From positions 1 through 64,000 of the forward strand of contig NZ_JAENRR010000004.1 in assembly GCF_016612505.1 (NCBI RefSeq): DNA of 64,000 nt, read 5' to 3'. This document shows, piece after piece, positions 57,492 to 64,000 of this stretch. The translations under genes were made by a program, and so were the position numbers. The stretch's first letter is position 1; every line of letters starts with the position of its first letter. The stretch comes from Carboxylicivirga marina. GTDB lineage: Bacteria; Bacteroidota; Bacteroidia; Bacteroidales; Marinilabiliaceae. The notes under the pieces are model-generated. The model searched no databases and was not told the DNA's origin. It worked only from the letters and a program-made list of their open reading frames with translations.

Positions 57492-59081
57492 TTATTCATC
57501 AATGTTTTCGTTCGCAGATGTCTCCGTAATAGGAATTGGCCATGTATAATCCTCAGGGCCTCTAATTCCCTGAATCTTACCTTGGTTTTTAGGGTCGAAA
57601 GCAATCTTACATTTTGCCTCATAAACACCTAAACGTATTAGGTCGAACCAACGTTGACCTTCCATAAAGAATTCAGCAGCTCTTTCACGTAATAAAGCTT
57701 CGCGGAATTCAGCCATGGTCATGCCTGTAAAATCCAAATCACTCATTCCAACTCTTGAGCGAAGCATATTTACATCAGCATTCGCCAAGGCAGGAACTTC
57801 ATTAAGCTCTGCTAAAACTTCAGCACGCATCATGTATACATCAGCCAAACGAATCACATGCCAGTTCTGCTGACTGGTGTATTCTGTTGTCGCATCGCTA
57901 TCGATAAACTTAGAAGTAAAAACATTATATAAAGCCCCTTTTCTGTTTCCTGAGTCAAGAAAATATCGCGCATAACCATTATAACCTGGCAACAACTCAT
58001 AACGATAGGTATTGTCTTCGTAATAATGAATGATGCCTTTATCGAAGCGAACATCTGTGGCATCCACACTATTCTGTGTAAAGCCGGCCACCATTTTATT
58101 GGTACCGCCCCAACCACCGCCACTTAATCCGGCATTACGTGGGCTAAAGAGGTTGGAAACAGCAGTACCTTGTCCAGTAGCTGATGAGCCTTGAATATCA
58201 AACAGCATCTCTGGATTGTTACCTTTATCGGCATCGAAGATGGTTTGCCATTCTTCTAAAGAAGTTGTTAATGCATAACCAGACTGAGCCAACGCTTCTT
58301 CACACATTAAGCGACATGCTTCATAATAAGTTTTGTAATCAGAACCAAATTCAGCATATGGTGCACAGCCTTCACTACCTTCTGCTGCGGCACGCATTGA
58401 TGAACCAATATGTAAATACACACGAGCCAATAAAGCCATAGCGGATGCATTGGTTGCACGACCTAAATCATTGGTTTCTCCATTTCGGGTTTCATTACGT
58501 CCCCAGCAATATTCGCTTGCATATACCAAATCATTGATAATAACGGTATAAATATCCGTTCTGGATGAAACAGGTAAACCTCCTTCTTCACCAGGTTTAA
58601 CAGGCTCTGTGCGCAATGGCACTTCCCCCCAGCAACGTACCAGGTTGAAATAATGTAATGCACGCAGAAATTTAGCTTCACCAATGATGCGTGCCTTAAT
58701 CTCCTCATCCATTTCTACATCGGCCACATTAAAAATCACATTATTGGCATCGCGAATGGCTACATAGATTTCATTCCATGTAGTTGGCAGAGTGCCGTTG
58801 GTGGATGTTAAGATACCTTTGTTAAAATCGCCATGCTTCCAACTGGATGTTCCCTGGTCTGATGAAGCATACACATTGGATAAAAACTGTTGATTATAAT
58901 AACCAGGTCCTGATTTAAGTTGTGCATAAGCTGCTGTCAGAGCCATTAAGGCCTGATCCTTATCCTGATAGAAGTAATCAGTTCCAATTTGGGTCTTTGG
59001 TTCTTCTTCCAACCAGCTTTCGCACGAAGAAAAAACAACAATACCCAGTAGTAATAGTGTAATATATTTTAAATTATTCAT
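57492..59081 (-). CDS. susD: SusD-family nutrient-binding lipoprotein (PUL C)
   Basis: Outer-membrane partner of the SusC encoded next to it. Start set at 59081 (MNNLKYITLLLLGIVVFSSC, lipid Cys20); an ATG at 59090 is also possible. Family marks: SWLEEEPKTQIGTDYFYQDK, GEAKFLRALHYFNLVRCWGE, VIRLADVYMMRAEVLAELNE, FREALLRERAAEFFMEGQRW and FDLIRLG. The end is DYTWPIPITETSANENIDE. About 529 residues, normal. It follows susC by 18 bp and precedes a sulfatase gene. Confidence 0.95.
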   Translation of the reverse strand: MNNLKYITLLLLGIVVFSSCESWLEEEPKTQIGTDYFYQDKDQALMALTAAYAQLKSGPGYYNQQFLSNVYASSDQGTSSWKHGDFNKGILTSTNGTLPTTWNEIYVAIRDANNVIFNVADVEMDEEIKARIIGEAKFLRALHYFNLVRCWGEVPLRTEPVKPGEEGGLPVSSRTDIYTVIINDLVYASEYCWGRNETRNGETNDLGRATNASAMALLARVYLHIGSSMRAAAEGSEGCAPYAEFGSDYKTYYEACRLMCEEALAQSGYALTTSLEEWQTIFDADKGNNPEMLFDIQGSSATGQGTAVSNLFSPRNAGLSGGGWGGTNKMVAGFTQNSVDATDVRFDKGIIHYYEDNTYRYELLPGYNGYARYFLDSGNRKGALYNVFTSKFIDSDATTEYTSQQNWHVIRLADVYMMRAEVLAELNEVPALANADVNMLRSRVGMSDLDFTGMTMAEFREALLRERAAEFFMEGQRWFDLIRLGVYEAKCKIAFDPKNQGKIQGIRGPEDYTWPIPITETSANENIDE

Positions 59082-59099
59082 TGCTAACATTTTTGCTGA

Positions 59100-62000
59100 T
59101 TAAAAATCAAGTTTAACACCAAATACATAGTTCCTAGTCCCCGGGAAAGCTCCGAAGTCAATGCTACGTCGCTGTGGGTCTTTATTGAAAGCCTGTACCT
59201 CTGGGTCATAACCTGGGTAGTTCGTCCAGGTAAACAGATTTTGCCCTGAAGCATATAATCTCAGGCTTTTCTTGCTTTTAAAACGGAATGTATAACCTAT
59301 GTTAACGTTTTTCAGTTTGATGAACGAACCATCGTAAATCTGACGATCGGATACTATCGCACGCTGCCCTCCATCGGTTGCAGCAGCAGGATTAGTTACA
59401 CCTGTTGTCTGACCAACAGCAGGATTATAAGCTACTTCATAAGTATAGTCTTCCAATACCTCATCATATACAGGTGTGACAATCAATGGTGCTTTCCATG
59501 AATCATTGTAAGCATCAGTAGCTACATTGGTACTTTTCTTCAATGCGTTCAGAGGCCATGAGTCTACCCATAGAATATCGCCACCTTTCTGCCCGGTAAA
59601 CAAAATGCTTAAATCCCAGTTTCTAAAGCTTAATGAATTATTGATAGACGCTGTAAAATCCGGGTTTGGATCGCCAATCTGCACATAATCATCGAAATTG
59701 ATGGTTTGAACATCCAAAGGTTCTCCATTTTCATCATAATCAACCGAGTGGTTAATGTACTTAATTTCACCGGCAGCAGCATCATTTATACCACTGGCTG
59801 CAGCTTCATCCCAGTTAGCATATACACCATCTGTTTCAGCACCCCAGAAAATACCTAATGGCTGGCCTTCCATAAACATCGATGGATAGGTTTTATCATA
59901 ACCTACAGCAGGTCCAAGTTGGTATTCAAGATTTGAATTCAGCTTTACCAATTGGTTGCGGTTCACACTGAATGTTCCTAAGATGTTCCATTGCCAGTCT
60001 TTATTACGAATAATATCGCCTCCTAAAGTTAGCTCAATACCTTTATTCTCTACTTCTCCAAAGTTATCAACCTTGGTGGCATAACCGTTTGAAGCAGGAA
60101 GGTTTACTAACTGTAATAAGTCATGAGTCAATTTGTAATAAGCATCGAAAGTAAGATTTAAACGAGAGTTAAACATGCTGAAGTCAACACCTGCATTGTA
60201 CTGGTCGGTTGTTTCCCAAGTAAGATTAGGATTCGCCAGGTTTTGCTCAAAATAACCCACTGTTACCTTGTTATTGAAGTTGTAACGTATTGGTGACATA
60301 ACACCCAAAGACTGGAAAGCCGCAATAGGGTTACTACCTGTTTTACCGTAAGATGCTCTTAATTTCAGGTTAGAAATGGACTCAACACCTTTTAAGAATG
60401 GTTCTTCCGAGGCCCTCCAGGCTAAAGCAACTGAAGGGAAGAAAGCGCTCTTCTTGTTTTCAGCAAACTTTGAGGAGCTATCCATACGTGCATTTACATC
60501 CACATAATACTTGCCCTTGTAGTTATAACCGACTCTAAACAGTCCTGACAACAAACCGACTCTGGTAAACCTTGTAACAGGCACCACGATATCGGTTGCC
60601 GATTCAAAAGTATAGTAACTCGTTATATCACTTCCATAGCCATAAGCTTTGTTAAATGTGGCTCTGATATTATTTACCTCATAGGTTCCTACCACAATTG
60701 CATCCAATTTGTGCTGACCAAATTTTCGAACATAGTGCAGGTTTCCTTCGGCATATGTCTTAATATTCTGATTGTATGATTGTGTTGCTTCTCCGTTATT
60801 ACGACGACCACGCGTTGTAAAAGTCGGGTAGTAGCTATCACGTAAACTTTTTTGATAGTTAAATGCTCCTTTAGCGGTTGCACTTAAATGAGGTGTAATT
60901 TTTCCAACAACTGATAATGCCTGGTTGAAGGTGATGGCTGTTTTATCATCTTCTACATACTTAGCCAAAGTGTAAGGATTAGATAAAATCTGGCCTTCAT
61001 TTAGTTCAGCATAAACATCATCATCCTGCCCTGGCTCCAACATATCAAATATTGGCTGAAAACGTAGAGCATTAGATACGACACTTCTATCCTGGTACAT
61101 TTGACCATTACCAACCGATGATGCTCTTCCTTTTCCATATGATGCATTAGTCTTTGTAAAAACAGACACCTTTTTATCAAAGGCTTTACGCATGCCATTC
61201 ATATTGAAGGTAGCGCGCTTATAATCAGTATTAATAATCACCCCTTGATTATCAGACAAACCTAAACTAACCGATAGGTTACTATTTTGGTCACCTCCTC
61301 GATATGCAACATTAAACATTTTGGAATAGGCTTTGCGATATACTTCATCTTGCCAGTTAGTATTAATGCCAATTGAAGTTGGATAAGGCATTGTATAACC
61401 ATCTAACTCTTCAAAATTTTCGGGTGTTAAATCCTGTGTTCCATCAAATACCATCCCATCACGACTTGGATTGGTAATGTCGATGTATAACTGATTAATC
61501 GTACGCTGATTCATATAACCTTCAAACTGAGGTCCGTTTAAAACATCAATCTGTTGATTCAACTCCGACATGGCAAAATCAGCTGTTACCGACAATTGGT
61601 CACGACCTGCCTTACCATCGGCCTGTTTAGTCGTAATCACAACCACACCGTTGGCACCACGTGCTCCATAGATAGCTGTTGCTGCTGCATCTTTGAGTAC
61701 TTCCATCTTCTCGATATCATTCGGGTTTAGGAAGCTTAATGAACTCTGCGATTGTCCTGAGTTACTATTTCCCTGTGCATCCTGGATGGGGTCAATAGGA
61801 ATACCATCAACAACGTATAATGGTTGTGTACCACCTAACATGGAGTTGGTACCACGAATGGAAATACTAACACCACCACCGGGCTCTGAGTTTTCATTAA
61901 CGACCACACCAGCTACCTGTCCTTGCAACATACGCTCTACAGAGTTAGTACGTACTTTCTCCATTTGATGAGAAGTCACCTGAGCTACAGAACCCGTTAA

Positions 62001-62345
62001 GTCACTCTTCTTGACATTAAAATAACCAACACTCACCACCACTTCATCTAGTTCTGATATCTCAGGTTCGATATGAATAGTCAAATTTGTTTCATCTCCA
62101 ACGACAACTTCTTTGGTTTTCATCCCAATAAATGAGAATACCAATACATCTGCCTTTTTTACCCTGATATTAAACTCTCCTGAGTTACCACTAATGGTTC
62201 CATTGGTGGTGCCCTTGATGTAAACTGTTACACCAGGAAGCGGTTCATTGGTTTCCTTGTCCAATACCTTTCCTGTAATACTAAGTTCTTGAGCCATTAG
62301 ACTTATTGGCACCAAGAATAGTAATAACATTAGAAATTTTTTCAT
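59100..62345 (-). CDS. susC: SusC-family TonB-dependent transporter (PUL C)
   Basis: TonB-dependent outer-membrane importer. 1081 residues: signal peptide (to about 18, LVPISLMA), carboxypeptidase-D-like domain (about 20-100, LSITGKVLDKETNEPLPGVT), plug (DEVVVSVGYFNVKKSDLTGS; TAIYGARGANGVVVITTK), and barrel ending YVFGVKLDF. No STN domain, consistent with control by an AraC-type or other regulator instead of a sigma/anti-sigma pair. Its gene begins 15 bases after the stop of the GH-A-like enzyme, so the enzyme gene belongs to the same transcript. Confidence 0.96.
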   Translation of the reverse strand: MKKFLMLLLFLVPISLMAQELSITGKVLDKETNEPLPGVTVYIKGTTNGTISGNSGEFNIRVKKADVLVFSFIGMKTKEVVVGDETNLTIHIEPEISELDEVVVSVGYFNVKKSDLTGSVAQVTSHQMEKVRTNSVERMLQGQVAGVVVNENSEPGGGVSISIRGTNSMLGGTQPLYVVDGIPIDPIQDAQGNSNSGQSQSSLSFLNPNDIEKMEVLKDAAATAIYGARGANGVVVITTKQADGKAGRDQLSVTADFAMSELNQQIDVLNGPQFEGYMNQRTINQLYIDITNPSRDGMVFDGTQDLTPENFEELDGYTMPYPTSIGINTNWQDEVYRKAYSKMFNVAYRGGDQNSNLSVSLGLSDNQGVIINTDYKRATFNMNGMRKAFDKKVSVFTKTNASYGKGRASSVGNGQMYQDRSVVSNALRFQPIFDMLEPGQDDDVYAELNEGQILSNPYTLAKYVEDDKTAITFNQALSVVGKITPHLSATAKGAFNYQKSLRDSYYPTFTTRGRRNNGEATQSYNQNIKTYAEGNLHYVRKFGQHKLDAIVVGTYEVNNIRATFNKAYGYGSDITSYYTFESATDIVVPVTRFTRVGLLSGLFRVGYNYKGKYYVDVNARMDSSSKFAENKKSAFFPSVALAWRASEEPFLKGVESISNLKLRASYGKTGSNPIAAFQSLGVMSPIRYNFNNKVTVGYFEQNLANPNLTWETTDQYNAGVDFSMFNSRLNLTFDAYYKLTHDLLQLVNLPASNGYATKVDNFGEVENKGIELTLGGDIIRNKDWQWNILGTFSVNRNQLVKLNSNLEYQLGPAVGYDKTYPSMFMEGQPLGIFWGAETDGVYANWDEAAASGINDAAAGEIKYINHSVDYDENGEPLDVQTINFDDYVQIGDPNPDFTASINNSLSFRNWDLSILFTGQKGGDILWVDSWPLNALKKSTNVATDAYNDSWKAPLIVTPVYDEVLEDYTYEVAYNPAVGQTTGVTNPAAATDGGQRAIVSDRQIYDGSFIKLKNVNIGYTFRFKSKKSLRLYASGQNLFTWTNYPGYDPEVQAFNKDPQRRSIDFGAFPGTRNYVFGVKLDF

Positions 62346-62360
62346 CTGATTATGCTTTAG

Positions 62361-64000
62361 TTACTGTTTTATAAATTTTAACACTGCCGACTTCTGCCCA
62401 TCTGTAACTCTCATTACATAGGTACCAACAGGCAATCGACTCAGGTCAATTAACTCACTATTATAATTCGTATAAGATTCTATTAATTGTCCCCTAAGTG
62501 AGTATATGCTCAGGCTGGCATTTTTTAGCCCATTCACCTTTGCTAAATCACTTACCGGGTTAGGAGTAATTTGATAGGATAATTTATCCGGCTCAAAATT
62601 AATAACGTTAGTTGTTGTATCAAATTGTTCCATTAAAAATTCGGCTGCATGCCCCCATGAACCATCCGGTTCAATAAGCCACTTTCCGTCCATCCATTCA
62701 TAGAGGAAGTCGGTTTCATACTCCACACCTTTTTGCCAGGTAAAACCATCGGGTGCACCCTGCTGACCAGAACAATATAAATTCCACAGGTAGAAGTATG
62801 GCAAATCCATGGCTAAAGCCAAACCACACAGTTTATCATACTTGGTGCGAATCTGTGAACGACTATGGCTTGAAAAGGGAGCATTTTCATTAATGGCAAA
62901 TTCACCTATCTGAACCGATAAGTCACCATACTGCCCGGTTTCTGTCGTATAGTAATTAACCATCTCAAGCCCTGTCCACATTGCAGACGGAAACGGATAA
63001 TCGTTGTTTTCCCATCCACCGTCGTAGGCCGACCAGGATGCCAGATCAATACGGCAATGCGGTATCACATCCGCTGCCAGGCAAGGAGTGTTATTATCCA
63101 TCATGGTTAAGCGATTACCGTTATCATCTTTCATCCATAACTTATTAAACTCAATCCCATGCATCACCCTTGCTGTGGCATCCGGAAATTCATTACGTGC
63201 ACGTTCTGTTCCTCGTTGACGAGCCCTGAACATACGTGCCATTCCTGCAATCGTCCATTCTACATCATCAGGTATCAATGTTGGATCTTTCTCCCATAGA
63301 ACTCCCTGCCCACGTAACATCCAGTCGCCTTCCCAATTCTGATAGACGAAGGTTTTATCTAAATGCCCATAGTTTTCCAATAGCTTGGCTGTTAATTCGT
63401 ACCATTGTTGTTCCTCATCCACATAAGAAGCATGCTGAAAATCGGGTCCATCTTTATAGTCCCCTTTATTTTTTGAGGTTACCCAGAAAGTATGCGTCTT
63501 GATATTCGAGCGACTATATAAATCCTTTATCTCCGGCACATCTAACAATTCCACCACCCGGTTGACATTGCTCCAGCTATGATTAAAGGGGTAGGCAGAG
63601 CTCATCTTACCATTAATAGCGCTCAAAGTTGTTTTAATAGCCGTTGAACCAAACTCTTCATAGTAATCCAAGCCTTCGGTCATAAAAGGCTTATCGGTGA
63701 AATGATACCACCCGGCAATGTGCGAAGCACCAAATATATCGCGCAGCTTAGCCTTTTCGTTGTTCACAGATGGCTTGTACTGATTGACCAGGTTCACTAT
63801 TTCAGATGCAGGTGTCAATGTTTCACTGTAGTGATAACGGACTTCTCCATTGTTCTGAAGACTAAAATTCGGGTTATCCAGCGTCAGGTTAGTAAAATTA
63901 ACCCCTTCGCCCAAACGCAACAAACCGTTCTCTTGAATATTGAGTGTAAATCCAGCTGCTTCGGCCTTTTTATTCAGATTACCATTATTAATCATTTGAG
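62361..64000 (-). CDS. Clan GH-A-like secreted enzyme with T9SS sorting domain (5' end outside the window)
   Basis: The frame is open to the window edge and has no signal peptide, so the true start lies beyond 64000. The visible 544 residues begin in a beta-rich segment, then a TIM-barrel-like region (about 85-455) with AGWYHFTDKPF, VYQNWEGDWMLRG (Glu222), SAYDGGWENNDYPFPSAMW and VQIGEFAINENAPFSSHS (Glu365). Two glutamates at the ends of presumed strands 4 and 7 fit clan GH-A retaining hydrolases, although Glu222 is preceded by Trp, not Asn. The last 80 residues (from about 465, ITPNPVSDLAKVNGL) form a T9SS type A sorting domain. I do not recognise a GH family. The first cutter of the PUL C polysaccharide is a plausible role. 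Confidence 0.65.
   Translation of the reverse strand, partial: QMINNGNLNKKAEAAGFTLNIQENGLLRLGEGVNFTNLTLDNPNFSLQNNGEVRYHYSETLTPASEIVNLVNQYKPSVNNEKAKLRDIFGASHIAGWYHFTDKPFMTEGLDYYEEFGSTAIKTTLSAINGKMSSAYPFNHSWSNVNRVVELLDVPEIKDLYSRSNIKTHTFWVTSKNKGDYKDGPDFQHASYVDEEQQWYELTAKLLENYGHLDKTFVYQNWEGDWMLRGQGVLWEKDPTLIPDDVEWTIAGMARMFRARQRGTERARNEFPDATARVMHGIEFNKLWMKDDNGNRLTMMDNNTPCLAADVIPHCRIDLASWSAYDGGWENNDYPFPSAMWTGLEMVNYYTTETGQYGDLSVQIGEFAINENAPFSSHSRSQIRTKYDKLCGLALAMDLPYFYLWNLYCSGQQGAPDGFTWQKGVEYETDFLYEWMDGKWLIEPDGSWGHAAEFLMEQFDTTTNVINFEPDKLSYQITPNPVSDLAKVNGLKNASLSIYSLRGQLIESYTNYNSELIDLSRLPVGTYVMRVTDGQKSAVLKFIKQ

Overview
The window comes from a Bacteroidota chromosome, probably a marine or mucus-associated Marinilabiliales-like anaerobe; the genus cannot be fixed from sequence alone. 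The evidence is three SusC/SusD pairs, a hybrid two-component sensor, an ECF sigma/FecR pair, a cysteine-type sulfatase suite, type IX secretion (T9SS) sorting domains, TAnnTTTG-type promoter elements and few Shine-Dalgarno sites. Nearly all of it is polysaccharide utilisation loci (PULs) read on the minus strand.

PUL A (about 160-22570). A hybrid two-component regulator (22570-18491) sits upstream of SusC, SusD and a discoidin-type surface glycan-binding lipoprotein, which end at a clear terminator (11346-11379). After a long imperfect palindrome come an M60 mucinase-like peptidase, a DUF3472 protein, a GH2 beta-galactosidase, a GH109-like protein and a GH110 alpha-1,3-galactosidase. Together these suggest attack on alpha-Gal/alpha-GalNAc-capped glycoprotein glycans. 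The kilobase between regulator and SusC holds a five-unit, 23-bp-period degenerate repeat array.

PUL B (about 22725-45662). A divergent sigma factor and FecR anti-sigma factor precede an STN-domain SusC, a SusD, two alternating pairs of six-hairpin glycosidase plus retaining-type GH97, a PEGA-domain zincin-like lipoprotein, a sulfatase, a GH2 beta-mannosidase-like enzyme and a GH115 glucuronidase, closed by a terminator. Substrate unknown; galactose, glucuronate and sulfate decorations are implied.

Integration boundary (45697-50044). A tRNA-Met(CAU) 3' half with its own terminator abuts a tyrosine recombinase gene, a winged-helix protein, an AbiE toxin-antitoxin pair with an operator-like inverted repeat, and a possible transposase tail. 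The geometry says that an integrated element begins at 45775 and runs rightward, so PUL C may lie inside it.

PUL C (50104 to the right edge). A T9SS-secreted, clan GH-A-like enzyme (cut by the window edge), SusC, SusD, three sulfatases, a T9SS beta-helix protein and an AraC regulator. Strong hairpin terminators separate some of these genes.

The three loci use three regulatory classes (hybrid two-component, sigma/anti-sigma, AraC). No sulfatase-maturing enzyme is present, so sulfatase activation must be supplied from elsewhere.
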